Notes under the pieces: model-generated
Databases searched by the model: none
Told to the model about the DNA's origin: nothing
What the model saw: only the letters and a program-made list of their open reading frames with translations
Assembly: GCA_023630585.1 (NCBI GenBank)
Contig: CM042539.1
Span: 24,067,755 to 24,131,754, forward strand
Reading direction: 5' to 3'
DNA length: 64,000 nucleotides
DNA from: Cranoglanis bouderius
Lineage: Eukaryota > Chordata > Actinopteri > Siluriformes > Cranoglanididae
Made by a program: the position numbers and the translations under genes
Shown: piece after piece, positions 25,048 to 33,650 of the stretch
Layout of the letters: every line of letters begins with the position of its first letter
How positions within the stretch are numbered: position 1 is the first letter of the stretch

Positions 25048-28000
25048 AATAGACAGACATAATAAACTGATATACAAACATCAGAATAGAAAGATAGATA
25101 GATAGATAGACAGAAATAAACAGACATATAGTATACTGATATACAGACATACAGACAGATAAATACACAGACAGACAGATAGACAGACAGACAGACAGAT
25201 AGATGGAAATAGACAAACATATAGTAGACTTAAAATAAATAAATAAATAAATAAAATTAAGAACCACTTCAGCCCGGCTCCACACGATAATAAGGCCAGA
25301 GTTTCTGATTAATCAGGCTCCAGTCACAGCTTTTTGTATATTCACTTCTTTAGAGCCATATAAACAACTTCTCCTGAGTCAGATATCTGACACTCATAAG
25401 CTATAGCTCAACAGAACATTTAACACAGTTACACAACACACATGTTAAAGGTCACTTGTCTTGTGTGTAACACCACATCTTCAAACAGAACTTGAGGTAT
25501 TACAGTTTCATTTCTGAACATATTCCCCATAAAATCCTTGGACTTCATTCAAGTCATAATATTAGATAAACATGATCTTCTTACACACAAATAATTCTAC
25601 TTTCTCTGTATTTATTCAATTAATCACAAAGACTGAACAGTCACAGTACAGGCTGAAAAAAAAGTATGTGAACCCTGGTATTTAACTGACTGTATTTAAC
25701 TTAACCTCCTTTAGCAACAATGACCTCCATCAAATGTTTCTTGTAGCAGGTGATCAGACTTGGACAGCAGGAGTGATGCATTTTAGACTATTTATCTCTA
25801 TGAAACTGGTTTATTTCATCACTATGTTTTGGATTTCTTGAACAGCCCTGTTCAGGTCATGCCACAGAAAGGTCTGGACTTTTCACAACACATTTTTTCT
25901 TCTATTTAACATTTTTGCTGATATTCCATCTATTTCAGGTTATTGACTTGTTCCATCATCAAACTTCCAGGTGACTCATCACTACCCTGATATTCACCTG
26001 TAAGAATTCTTGACATTGTTGTTCTTGATTGTTCCCTCAGTGACACACTTCAGCCCCAAAACCTGATACTAACACCACCATGCTTCACTGCTGAGGGAAG
26101 TTTTGTTATTGGTGTGCAGTGCCTTTTTTCTTCCAAAAAAAAAAAAAAAGTAAACTTTTGTCACAGTGGTCCACAGAATATTGTCCCAGATGCTTCATTT
26201 ATGATCCAGGTGGTCTTTTGCAAACTTGAGGCATGCAATATTTTTTTCATTTCGTTTGTTTTGGGAGCTGTGTTTCACAGAAACCTCATGGTTTGGGGCT
26301 GTTTCGCTGCCTTGGATAGCTTACTAAATTACAGAAGTAAACATCAGACACCAAATCAGTGAAAGCAATATTTCTAAATATTTCAAATATTTCTAAAAGC
26401 CCAACCAATATGAGGACGGCATAAGATGATGTAAAACTCACGGGACAGCTATAAATCCAGTAGTGGCAATGGCAAAATGTAATTGTAGAGAAAAAGGTGC
26501 TAATGTACAGAACATATTCTTATTTATGTGACCCCATTTTCTACACAAGCCCAGATCGCGGAACTTAAGTACAGGTCACAGGTCTATCATTAGATGATAT
26601 TCCTTCATAATTGAATGAAGACATGGAGAACACACTTTATCACATAGTCTGTTATAGAATTTGGCCAAGAGTAAAAAGAGTGAAAAGTAATAATCTTAAA
26701 ATTACACTGTGCAAAACCAACTTATCTTGTACTGCTAATTGCAAACAAACATATACGTAATAGATAACATACATGGGGTTCACAAGAAGCAGAACACACC
26801 TAGATATGTGTCCGTTTTACCCACACAGCTCAGCCGGTAGGAGATAATAAAGGGGGAAACACCTTCCTGTCGACATGTTTTTGCTTGTATTAATGGATTC
26901 GGTTATGTGATTAGCGAAGGCTTGGCCTGTGGCATGAAATTGACTCCATGACTACAGAGGAACAGGTGAGCAGAAAAGCAGAAGTCCATACACTCGGTTC
27001 AGAAGCACAGAGAAGTTGAGGTGAAGAAAAATGGGGAAAAAAGAGGAAGTTAATGTCACTTGGTTTTGTAACCTGAGGTTTGTACTGTAGTGTAAACAGT
27101 GTAGATGTAAGAGACACTATAGACAGCTAGGTCAGTTTATCATCCACTTTGAAAGTCAAATCCTACTTTAGAGGGGAAGCTTGGCGCTTTGAACAATAGC
27201 AGGTATCATCTGTTTTTTAGTGTATTATTGTGTGGGTTTGAAACGGTAACATATTTGCAGTCATTCCTCACGGATGAACATAATGAAACCCTGACTCCAC
27301 GGATAATGAGGATAATGAGTTGGATAATAAGCAAGCACCTAATGCTTATCGACATTATTTTTGCTGTCAATGAAACATGTCTGTGCAAGCAAATCCAGAT
27401 GTTTCTGAATGTTTGACTTAAACCCCCTATTCCAAAAAAGTTGGGATGCTGTGTAAAATGTAAATAAAAACAGAATGCCCCCATCCCAACTTTTCTGAGA
27501 TGTGTTGCTGCCATCAAATTCAAAATTACCTTATTTTTTCCTTAAAATTGTACATTTCCTCAGTTTAAACATTTGATATGTTTTCTATGTTCTATTGTGA
27601 ATAAAATATGGGTTTTTGAGATTTGAAATCATCGCATTCTGTTTTTATTTACATTTTACAGAGCGTCCCAACTTTTTTGGAATTGGGTTTATATATGTAT
27701 ATATATAAACCCAAATATAATATAATATGTATATATATAAACCCAAATAAAACATATATATATGTCCTGTGCGATACATGTGATACATCCCAGAATAACT
27801 CAAACTGCACTACGTCCTTGGTGGAACCATGGGGGAACTCTGGTGTAACTTGTTTTTTTGGTTCTTTTGTGGCAAAATGCGATTAAGACAGAGTTGGCCC
27901 CTGTAAAAAGAACATACCCATAGATGTAACTTATGCTGGGGATGTGTCATGTGACACAGAAACAGCCAATAAGACACAGGGTGTCCATTAAAATAACCCG

Positions 28001-28225
28001 TGCCATTGGTGTGATGCTTCATCTTGTGTTGCTTCACCAAGAAGGTATGCGTGTGTGATGATGATGATGATGATGATGATGAGTCTGAGAAGGCTGAAAT
28101 CAAGGCCTTACCTGGATTTAAATTTCTTCTTCTTGATCTGCGAGGATAGCTCCATGCTGTGAGACATCTGCCCCTTCTCCTCCTCCTGGCACCGGTACAT
28201 CACCATTTTAGCCGCCATGTTAAAT
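1660..28225 (-). CDS. myom3: myomesin-3, N-terminal part (gene continues past left edge)
   Basis: Myomesins cross-link thick filaments in the sarcomere M-band. Ten exons, read right to left at 28112-28225, 21583-21687, 11456-11609, 10717-10874, 10304-10396, 10116-10204, 8088-8132, 4539-4679, 2882-3043 and 1660-1801, splice in frame into about 398 residues. Order: basic N-terminal head (1-140), I-set Ig domain 1 (about 142-235, with IWEG, LSC and WYKDG), a short linker (236-260), Ig domain 2 (about 262-352, with LSC, WFRDG and EGLYTV), then the start of FN3 domain 1 (SWEPPS). Human MYOM3 as I recall it has the same order, including the FRSSEEE-like head motif (here FKSSDEEA), the WFRDG of Ig2 and the DVNRD of FN3-1. 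Linkage to il22ra1 favours MYOM3 over MYOM1 or MYOM2. The remaining FN3 and Ig domains lie off the window. The transcription start and any 5' UTR exon were not found. Confidence 0.92.
1802..2881. other. myom3 intron: nothing recognised
   Basis: AT-rich unique-looking sequence with short A/T runs (for example 2369-2380). No exon, TIR or known repeat could be supported. Confidence 0.5.
2882..3043 (-). CDS. myom3: myom3 coding exon 9 (second half of Ig domain 2)
   Basis: 162 nt, donor gtcaga. Encodes [20 protein letters not shown], then [20 protein letters not shown] and SAYIYVK. EGLYTVR matches the Ig F strand of human MYOM3 (EGLYMVRV). The acceptor (gcgagtag) lies 15 nt downstream of a (TG)n run with no pyrimidine tract. 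A stronger-looking acceptor inside the exon (cactctcag) would give an immediate stop, so the outer one is used here. Confidence 0.88.
3058..3112 (+). repeat. (CA)n microsatellite next to a myom3 acceptor
   Basis: About 27 CA units. On the coding (minus) strand it is a (TG)n run ending 15 nt before the acceptor of exon 9. Confidence 0.98.
3203..3232 (+). repeat. (CTTTT)n microsatellite
   Basis: About five perfect pentanucleotide units followed by a T run. Confidence 0.9.
3255..4120 (+). mobile_element. miniature inverted-repeat element, interrupted copy
   Basis: The left part starts with the ATTGGTCAAAAGGTGTTGATT motif shared with copies at 31268, 42455 and 54545, then GAAGAAGTCTCCAGTG and a region shared with 57485. 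The right part (about 4020-4110) ends with TTTCTATAACAGCATG, the inverted counterpart. The dispersed repeat at 3657-3929 has inserted in the middle; the 57-kb relative lacks it. No coding capacity. Confidence 0.65.
3657..3929 (+). repeat. dispersed fish repeat, copy B
   Basis: Same family as 1395-1654: (CATC)n, TTTTCCGTACTGTTTATCCT, GAAGCCTGGAGCCTATCCCA, then GGAGTACCCGGAGGAAACCC, ending near GCTAATCAC. Confidence 0.85.
4539..4679 (-). CDS. myom3: myom3 coding exon 8 (first half of Ig domain 2)
   Basis: 141 nt, acceptor gctctgctctccag. Encodes [18 protein letters not shown], then [11 protein letters not shown] and DVAWFRDG, that is Ig strands A to C. WFRDG is identical in human MYOM3 Ig2. 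Donor gtacaa is weak, but it is the only one that joins in frame to the next exon. Confidence 0.9.
4735..5945 (+). repeat. GA-rich polypurine tract 1
   Basis: Irregular arrays of GAGAA, GAAGA and GAGAAGAGAA with a (GATAA)n block near 5450-5488 and again near 5540. Nearly all purine on the plus strand for 1.2 kb, so polypyrimidine in the myom3 pre-mRNA. A non-purine module near 5021-5160 recurs near 6550. Confidence 0.95.
6610..7425 (+). repeat. GA-rich polypurine tract 2
   Basis: Same composition as tract 1. It contains three spaced copies of a non-purine spacer (atccctttatagttacat-like, near 6840, 6965 and 7070) related to one near 5315 in tract 1, which suggests amplification of a compound unit. 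Confidence 0.95.
7440..7789. mobile_element. Tc1-like element end fragment
   Basis: Contains AGGGGTGTACTTACTTTTTC near 7550 and GGGGTGTACTTATTTTTTCA near 7760, ending CATGACTGTA. These are terminal motifs of a common fish Tc1 group. No transposase is left. Confidence 0.55.
7954..7979 (+). repeat. (CA)n microsatellite
   Basis: About 13 CA units. Confidence 0.97.
8088..8132 (-). CDS. myom3: myom3 coding exon 7 (45-nt linker exon)
   Basis: This 45-nt exon is too short for ordinary ORF finding. It has a long pyrimidine tract and aaatcag acceptor, a perfect gtaagt donor, and phase 1 on both sides, so it could be skipped without changing frame. It encodes [15 protein letters not shown], which fits the Ig1-Ig2 linker (human TYLGKDAGFDSEIF...). 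Support: both splice signals, phase match and position. Confidence 0.82.
8133..10115. other. myom3 intron: one palindromic repeat, otherwise unassigned
   Basis: A likely MITE lies at 8520-8901. The rest (8133-8519 and 8902-10115) is AT-rich with no exon or repeat that I can support. Confidence 0.5.
8520..8901. mobile_element. short palindromic (MITE-like) repeat
   Basis: Starts CCCTCTAGGATTTCGTGATT and ends with an inverted match (ACTCCGTGAAATCCTGTATG). Internal blocks of GCAAAATC and GCGATTTTG type sequence occur in both orientations. No coding capacity. Confidence 0.5.
10116..10204 (-). CDS. myom3: myom3 coding exon 6 (end of Ig domain 1)
   Basis: 89 nt, acceptor tcctcag, donor gtgagt; only a 99-bp intron separates it from exon 5. 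Encodes [18 protein letters not shown] and on to TLVVN: the DxGxY F-strand turn and G strand. The usual second Ig Cys is absent, as in the human protein at this place (DSATYTVRV). Confidence 0.93.
10304..10396 (-). CDS. myom3: myom3 coding exon 5 (middle of Ig domain 1)
   Basis: 93 nt, acceptor ctctcgccag, donor gtgatc (not a strong consensus). It completes the split Trp and continues [18 protein letters not shown] then CGLNTLEIR with a split Arg: Ig strands C to E. It is in frame with both neighbours. Confidence 0.92.
10717..10874 (-). CDS. myom3: myom3 coding exon 4 (start of Ig domain 1)
   Basis: Acceptor cctcag, donor gtaagg, 158 nt. After a short charged stretch ([15 protein letters not shown]) comes the start of an I-set Ig domain: [15 protein letters not shown], then [17 protein letters not shown] with the B-strand Cys and C-strand Trp (the Trp codon is split by the intron). 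PDFSIPLR is typical of the myomesin family. Confidence 0.93.
11456..11609 (-). CDS. myom3: myom3 coding exon 3 (charged helical head)
   Basis: Acceptor gctcctcag and donor gtaaag bound 154 nt, 1 + 51 codons. The translation is highly charged ([18 protein letters not shown], later [14 protein letters not shown]) and probably helical. It aligns with the WEAQLRR...LLRQRRDWKTLRRR stretch of human MYOM3 ahead of Ig domain 1. It ends in phase 0. Confidence 0.9.
13308..13640 (+). repeat. dispersed fish repeat, copy C
   Basis: The longest copy: ATCCATCCATCTGTACTGCT, GGGAGCCTGGAGCCTATCCC, GGATGGGGTGCCAACCCATC, GGAGAACATGCAAACTC, ending GTGCTAACC. Confidence 0.88.
13790..15175 (-). mobile_element. Tc1-like transposon with broken transposase
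   Basis: Long inverted repeats of about 190 bp (CAGTGGGG... at the left, ...CCCCACTG at the right) are flanked by TA. The minus strand keeps the transposase start ([20 protein letters not shown] with a helix-turn-helix, 14604-14810) and, in another frame, a second DNA-binding part (14410-14673, [19 protein letters not shown]). The downstream catalytic half has stops and lost sequence, so the element is non-autonomous. Confidence 0.85.
15940..16530 (+). mobile_element. Tc1-like element, 5' fragment
   Basis: Starts with the CTGCCACTTTAATAGAAACA terminal motif, then TGAGTATTTCAGAAACTGCTG and AGGCATCTGAGGCTACAG. Closely related to 28358-29015. These match the first half of a common fish Tc1 family; the catalytic half is absent. 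Confidence 0.65.
16729..17283. mobile_element. TIR element (Tc1-type MITE), 555 bp
   Basis: Inverted repeats of roughly 200 bp (GGTGCTTGAAAGTTTGTGAA at the left; TTCACAAACTTTCAAACACC at the right) with TA on both sides. An inner inverted pair AAAAGTATGTGAACC / GGTTCACATACTTTTGCC is also present. No transposase. Confidence 0.8.
18150..18830 (+). repeat. 30-bp minisatellite, about 22 units
   Basis: Unit of 30-31 bp with consensus TCCTCATTCATCCTCACATG then CTCCATACAGAC. Units vary at a few positions (CATTCC, CATCCT, CACGCT, CATGCT), with runs of similar variants next to each other. It lies inside a myom3 intron and creates a fake open frame. Confidence 0.97.
19620..21160 (+). mobile_element. 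mariner/Tc1-like transposon, decayed
   Basis: Terminal repeats CTAACCCCATTTCC...AAAGTTGGGA and their inverse, flanked by TA, with a second internal copy of AAAGTTGGGAC on each side. Plus-strand transposase pieces: 20079-20369 (DNA-binding half) and 20514-20837 with [13 protein letters not shown], the second catalytic Asp region, then LASSPDLTP. Frameshifts and stops separate the pieces. Related to 40257-41504 and to the MITE at 27421. Confidence 0.82.
21583..21687 (-). CDS. myom3: myom3 coding exon 2 (head region)
   Basis: Acceptor tctcctag; 105 nt; 1 nt completes the split Ser, then [18 protein letters not shown] and on to FPRHRT plus a split Trp. Joined to exon 1 it gives FKSSDEEA, close to FRSSEEEH in human MYOM3. 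The donor is gtattg, weaker than GTRAGT; a nearby gtaaca would shift the frame into a stop. Confidence 0.85.
22377..22455 (-). repeat. orphan inverted minisatellite unit between 17-bp direct repeats
   Basis: GGAGTCTGTATGGAGCATGT (22408-22427) is the reverse complement of the unit of the array at 18150-18830. Copies of TGAAGTTAAGGTTAAGG at 22377-22393 and 22439-22455 flank it directly. Confidence 0.85.
22771..24030. repeat. inverted blocks flanking the Tc1 remnant
   Basis: 22771-22850 repeats short units such as GTTATTATTAGAAAACATCT; 23885-24030 carries the inverted form (TTTTCTAATAATAATGAGAT). They could be ends of a larger element into which the Tc1 copy inserted, or just related simple palindromes. 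Confidence 0.55.
22915..23815 (-). mobile_element. Tc1-like transposon, 3'-truncated
   Basis: The right end is a TIR ending GAGGGGACTG next to TA (23816). Minus-strand frame 23160-23480 encodes the N-terminal DNA-binding region ([20 protein letters not shown], later RQIGRP-like [10 protein letters not shown]). A second, frame-broken block (22922-23149) reaches [10 protein letters not shown], the usual site just before the second catalytic Asp. The remainder is missing. Confidence 0.82.
24761..24813 (+). repeat. (GA)n microsatellite
   Basis: About 26 GA units, followed by degenerate GA/GACA sequence to about 24960. Confidence 0.97.
24999..25205 (+). repeat. (GATA)n/(GACA)n compound microsatellite
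   Basis: Tetranucleotide arrays of GATA at 24999-25046 and 25090-25110, and GACA at 25170-25200, with decayed units between. Confidence 0.95.
25650..26300 (-). mobile_element. Tc1-like transposon remnant
   Basis: Starts AAAAGTATGTGAACCCTGGT, then TAACCTCCTTTAGCAACAAT and AGGTCATGCCACAGAAAGG. These are hallmarks of the transposase 3' part (minus strand) of a widespread fish Tc1 family. Further on, GGTCCACAGAATATTGTCCC is also typical. Heavily decayed, with no open frame. Confidence 0.65.
27421..27689. mobile_element. MITE, deletion derivative of the mariner-like family
   Basis: 269 bp with ends AACCC...TTCCAAAAAAGTTGGGA and their inverse plus a shared 25-bp continuation (TGTAAAATGTAAATAAAAAC), flanked by TA. 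The ends match those of the elements at 19620 and 40257. Confidence 0.82.
28112..28225 (-). CDS. myom3: myom3 coding exon 1 (start codon exon)
   Basis: The acceptor-like ttttgtag is followed by 7 nt of 5' UTR and an ATG at 28218-28216 in good context (aacATGG). Translation gives 35 residues beginning [17 protein letters not shown] and ending in a lysine cluster (KKKKFKS), then 2 nt of a split Ser codon before donor gtaagg. An upstream noncoding exon is implied by the acceptor. Methionines 5 and 7 are alternative starts. The sequence resembles the acidic-then-basic head of human MYOM3 (RQEEE...RRRTFRSS). Confidence 0.88.
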
Positions 28226-28357
28226 CTACAAAAGGGCAGGTTCAGTTAAACAACAGTTCAGTTAAATAAATTGTGTTGCTTACTATCATAATTGCCATTA
28301 GCATCACCATTACAGTCCCCATCAACTTAGTTTCATGATTACCGTCTTACTATTATA

Positions 28358-29015
28358 CACTCACCTGCCACTTTAATAGGAACACCTGTACACCATGCAC
28401 CATGCACCATGTATTCATGCAATTATCCAATCAGCCATTCATGTGGCAGCAGCACAGTGCATAAAATAATACAGACACAGATCAAGAGCTTCAGGTAATG
28501 TTCACATCAAACATCAGAATGGGGGGGAAATGTGATCTCTGTGACTTTGACATTTTTTGTCAGTGCCAGACATACAGATTTGAGTATTTCAGAAACTGCC
28601 AATCTCCTGGCCTGGGATTTTCACGCATAGCAGTCTGTAGACTTTACATAGTCATGGTGCGAAAAACAAAAAAACATCCCGTGAGAGGCAGTTCCATGTT
28701 TGCGGACACCTTGTTGATGAGAGAGATCAGAGGACAATGCCCAGACTGCTTCAAACTGACAGGAAGACCAAGGCAACCCAAATGAACACTCTTTACAGCC
28801 GTGCTGAGCAGAAAAGCATCTCAGAACGCACAACACATCAAACCTTGATGTGGATAGGCAACAACAGCAGAAGACCACATTGGGTTCCACTCCTGTCAGC
28901 CAAGAACAGGAATCTGAAGCTACAATAGGCACAGACTCACAGAAACTGGTGATTTAAAGATTGGGAAAAGACCAGGTGATGTTTTTAATAGGTTCAACAG
29001 GTGTTCCTTTATATA
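28358..29015 (+). mobile_element. Tc1-like element fragment
   Basis: Opens CACTCACCTGCCACTTTAAT next to TA; includes TGAGTATTTCAGAAACTGCC and AACAACAGCAGAAGACCACA, as in the transposase first half of a common fish Tc1 family. Ends near AACAGGTGTTCC, an inverted match to the start. The catalytic half is missing and no full frame survives. Confidence 0.7.
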
Positions 29016-31267
29016 CACCATTTTTGCACATTAGTTTACAATTTGTTGCAAACATTTGTTCCTCTCATTTTTAAATACCTGTTAAAGGAATTAGTAAAGT
29101 GGCTAGACTACGATGAGAGGTGTAATTGTAATCTATTGTGTCTAATGATGTAAAAAGTAGGCCTCTGCTTATTAGCCTGTAGCTGCTGTGCTGCTTTCAC
29201 TGTGTTAGTAGACACAGAGTGAATATAGTGAAGCTTATTTTAAACATGAAGTGGACAGAACAGGAATTGGAAGCAATCAAATGCTCATAAACCGCAATTT
29301 CACCGTATTTGCTGGGAGCACCGTGTCCCTTTGTGGAAATGTTGCACTTTTTCATTCGTGCACTTTACTGCCACCATTTTCATCCAAGGAGAAACTGTTG
29401 CGGATCATGTGATCTGACAGGCTAAACAGTATGATCAGGCAGATAACTGGAGTTTTTGAAGGTTTAACTATTATTAAATTGTAGTTCAGGGCATGAATTT
29501 CTTGAATCTACAGTAGCCCTAATAAATTAAACCTCAAGTGATTTCTTTATTATCACATACGATAAACATTTCAAACCATGTTGACACACTCTTTAACACT
29601 AATACACATAATACTTTTTCTGTGTGTTAATTTTTAAACCCTTCTGTTTTTGCTTTACCGGATCAAACTTAATGTCATGTTCTTAAAGTGTGGATAATTC
29701 CAAGGATCTAGGAGACAACGGGTCCATCGACCTTTAATGCAAGCTCCAAAGCTAATGCTCCGCACACTCTGCTTATCTCATTCGCCGTGGATAAAGGACA
29801 ACTATACATCTCAGTCTTATAGCTGCCCAACTAATTTGTTTGCAGAGATTTTGCTGGAGATTTTTTGTGGTTGAAATGTTTTGTTTTGATACGGATGATG
29901 CAGCGTTAATGCAACTGAGTATCAGCCGACATTGCCATCACCCAACAATGTACTAGGTAGACATACTCAAGTATATATAGCAGCTCTGGCCGAAATTGGA
30001 CTTTTTTCACCCTTCTGAAAATTCAGATGTAAGCATCCAGTGTTGGTTGTGTGCCTGCAGTGGCTAACATGATAAAAATTATGTTTCAGGTTATACAGGG
30101 TCCAGGGATGAATTTATGGATGGATTGCAAGGTGATGCTATCCCTGGTTTAATAACATCCATGCATAAACATTTTTATTTCTCTTTTCTATTCCATTTTC
30201 GTTGGTATCATTATAACACCTATAATGCTTAAATTGCAGGTATTTAGCATAATTCAAAGCATCCGCAAAAACAAAAAACAAAACAAAACAAAAACAACCC
30301 AAATTCTGAAAACACTTTGTTGTAAGTTTCTATATAGAACCTTTACGGGATCCCCAAGAAGTACTCAGAGAACTCAAAGGTTCTACATTTTCAGTTGGAG
30401 GCAGTTATATATACACTCAACATCCACTTTAATAGGAACACCTGTTTTTTGTTTTTTGTACTGACTTAATGTAGAAGTCATCAAATAAAAAAAAATAGGG
30501 TGCCTATATATTTATCAGCCACTATTCCAGCAACATGATAGCAAAAAGAGACAGAAGCATAGGAGCCAGAGAGATAGAAACCCCCTTAAACACCCCTTTG
30601 TGGCCTGTTGAGTGAATAATACTTCATTAGTTCCGGTCTTCAGTGCTGAGGCACTTGGGAAAAACACACACATGCACATGCTCATCAGAACTAGGCCACT
30701 TTTGAAGGATGACTTCATTTACAATGAACTCACAGCCACCACCTGTGTTACTATCACAAACAGAGTGCAATGTGTTTTTTTTCTTCCTATAGTCCTATTG
30801 GCTTCCTTCCTATTGTCCCGTCTAGTGCATAAAAGCTGGGTGACTACAGGGACAGGCTCAAGGAGATGAAAATACACTCCATTAGAGGGAACGGGGGAAA
30901 AACAGCCCCATTTTGGTGGAAGATTTATGACTGAAATAAGGCGCTTCAGGATGGAGTAGTGTGATTTGTCTTATAATGCTGGAGATATCGAGACATGGTC
31001 TTGAATCATATGCTGAGTGGACTCTATTCGATTATTCTGATCTTCTGTGAGACTAAGAGAGAGGTTTCAGTAGAAGAAAAAACTGGACTGGGGTGGAGGC
31101 TAAAGAACACCTGCCTATAAAATGTAGGCGTTGTATAACTTCATGATCATTTTATTTCGCTAAATTCCAACCTCTAGCCTCTAATGTCAATAGGCTACCA
31201 GTATACGGTTGATGTTATGGTAGGCATGTACCTGTACGATAAAAGTTATACTATTTAACATATGATA

Positions 31268-31590
31268 CCACAGTGCTGTTCAATTCTCAAATCTGATTGG
31301 TCAGAAGGTGTTGATTCATTTTCTTTAACAGCTGCTCAGGCAGTAGTTCCAAATGCAAGGCAAATTACAGTTTTATATAAATGTTTGTGTACTAATACGT
31401 ACATTTCTTGAGTATCAGTTAGCACAGGGACTTGTATGTTGAACACTTTACATAAACAGATTTTTAAAAAATGTGCACAATTGTTGATATGGTGAGGTTT
31501 TTGTTGAGGAAATTTCTTTAGTTTATTTAGTATTCCTGGAAAGAGTCTCCTCTGTCAGCGACTCAGAGGTAAAACTGTAACTTTAACTTT
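31268..31590 (+). mobile_element. miniature element copy (same family as 3255)
   Basis: CACAGTGCTGTTCAATTCTC, GATTGGTCAGAAGGTGTTGA, TAACAGCTGCTCAGGCAGTA, then GGAAAGAGTCTCC. The same order occurs at 42455-42775. Confidence 0.7.
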
Positions 31591-32529
31591 TTAAAATTCT
31601 TATTTATTTAATTCTCTGTTTTCGGATTTTCTGAATTTGCATTTTTATTTAGTTTCCAGTATATGTTTGGGGGGGAAAAAAAGCTTTATTTGTACTTTAT
31701 TGATGTTATTCAATAAAGTTACTCATTCTTGATACCTGTAGTAATTTTTACAATAAATATCATAACAATATTGTAAACCATGACAAGAAGTTATTGTAAT
31801 ATGAAAATCATGCCCTATATTAAGACAATGACAAGTTTAGACCAATTAGCTGAGACATGCAATATTTATGTTCATGTCTGTCATTACAGAAGGTTAATAA
31901 TTTCAGGGTCACTAAGATGAACGTTACTCATACAGTACGTGTCTGGGAAGGAGAACGACAAATTAAAATGCAACTCACGTTTGTCAGGAGCAAATCTGCA
32001 GGACTATTAGATCCACAATGCGTCCTTCTCTTTCTCCTCCTGGATTTCACCTTTTTTTTTTTTCAAATCTCACTTCTCTCTTTCCCTGTTCCACCTTGAG
32101 TAAGTGTGTGTGTGCGTGTGTCTGAGAAAGACAGAAAGAGGGTGACCCCCTGGACAGACAGTGTCCTTCACTGGCAGAATGCAGTCTGAACAAAGCGGCC
32201 TCCACCTCATGGTAGTAAATATAGACCAAGGTCTAACACACACGAGTCAATTCAAACCGTCCGGATAGACTTACAGATGACACAATGGGACAATACAGCG
32301 AGGACTTCTGAGAGGATGGGGGATTTAAAGCGAACAACGGCTCTGGGTCTGTCTGACTGGTGATACAGTTGTGCATCGGGATTAAGAAAGGATTAGACTG
32401 CATAGCACATGGTGTGTGATGAATAACGGCATTTTCCTGTCTAGATTTACTCAATCGTTTTCTTTACTCAGATGTAGCTCACAGCTAAATCGTGCTTTGT
32501 GTCCGAAAAGAAGCCCATTTATTAGATTT

Positions 32530-32705
32530 TAACTTTCACATAGAAACTGCATTCACAAATCATCAGATGCTTACCTGGCTAAGTAACCTGGTCCATAATA
32601 ATTTAAGTAAGAGTCTGGAGTGTCTGATGATTTTTGAATGCAGTACATGGCATATTTTCTAACTGTAGTGGCAGCCATCTTGAATCCTTCATTTATATGT
32701 TCATC

Positions 32706-32744
<39 letters not shown>

Positions 32745-33310
32745 TCAAAGTGGCTCAAGTGCCACTACTGTTAGCGATTATGTAATGTCATTTTAAAAGA
32801 AAACAAATTTATTTATTTAATTTATTTAAGATTAGTTAACAACTCAGTGTAAGTTTAGGCATGTGATTGCTTCAGAATGCAGCTAGCAGGATGCTAATTG
32901 AGTAGTAACTTGTTAGCTGAAGCATATTTGGTGTCCCTTTATTAGTTTTGCCATGGTGCTACATGCTAACACAGACAACAATGACGGTTAGGAATTATTA
33001 GCATAGAAATTGCATTCAAAAATCATCAGGCAATAAGTATTATTACTTCTACATAAGCATTTAAGTAAAAGTCACTATTTAAGTAAATTATAAATATATA
33101 ACTAAGGATGTAACTGATTCTGAATTCAAAATGGCTGCCACTACAGTTAGCAGCTATGCCATGTACTTTTGATAGTTTTTATAAATAACAGTGGGTCATA
33201 CCGCAATGGCAAATTTATTTGAGATTAGTTAACAACTCAGTGGCGTGACTGTAGAATGCAGTTAGCATGAACATAATTGTGTGGTCATGTGTTATTTGCC
33301 ATGTAGCTCC
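32530..33310 (+). repeat. diverged tandem duplication
   Basis: Two blocks share the order: GAAA(C/T)TGCATTCA-AAATCATCAG, a TTAAGTAA spacer, TTCAAA-TGGCT, CCACTAC-GTTAGC, GATTAGTTAACAACTCAGTG and GAATGCAG-TAGCA. First block about 32530-32990, second about 33000-33310. The second is shorter. An (AT)n run interrupts the first. Confidence 0.7.
32708..32741 (+). repeat. (AT)n microsatellite
   Basis: About 17 AT units. Confidence 0.95.
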
Positions 33311-33650
33311 ATTGGAAAAAAAAAAACTACTGTTTGATTGACAATCAATAATTCATAAGGTAGCAAAATGAATTGAGTACACTCAGAAAAAAAAAGGTGC
33401 CCGAGAGTTTTTTTGTTTGTTTGTTTCTCCAGGTTTTACTTGGAGATCTCTGAAAGGGAAACTATTTGTTCTACATAAAACTTTATGGATTACTCCATAG
33501 GGGAAAAATAAATCCTTTAGGGTGCTTGATGAAACTTTTTTTTCTCCCAAGAATGCACTTGTATATGCTAACAATAAAAGTATGATGTGATAAACATATT
33601 ACATAATTAGTTTAAGAGAGCCCAAGTATCTTAAAAATATACCTGATTAA

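Larger units (their letters stand above)
21688..28111. other. myom3 intron of 6.4 kb: transposon remnants and simple repeats
   Basis: Holds an orphan minisatellite unit (22377-22455), a Tc1 remnant (22915-23815) between inverted TCTCATAATAA-type blocks, simple repeats (24761-25205), a Tc1 remnant (25650-26300), a MITE (27421-27689) and a (GAT)n block near 28057-28083. Bases 26350-27415 show nothing recognisable. Confidence 0.6.
28226..33650. other. upstream of myom3 coding start: repeats and unassigned sequence
   Basis: Probably includes the myom3 5' UTR exon and promoter, not located. Contains a Tc1 fragment (28358-29015), a MITE (31268-31590), an (AT)n run at 32708-32741 and a diverged tandem duplication (32530-33310). 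Bases 29020-31260 show no gene. Confidence 0.5.

Noticed and set aside
24718..25285. Minus-strand frames rich in YLSI and CLSV repeats
   Set aside because: Translation of GATA/GACA and GA microsatellites.
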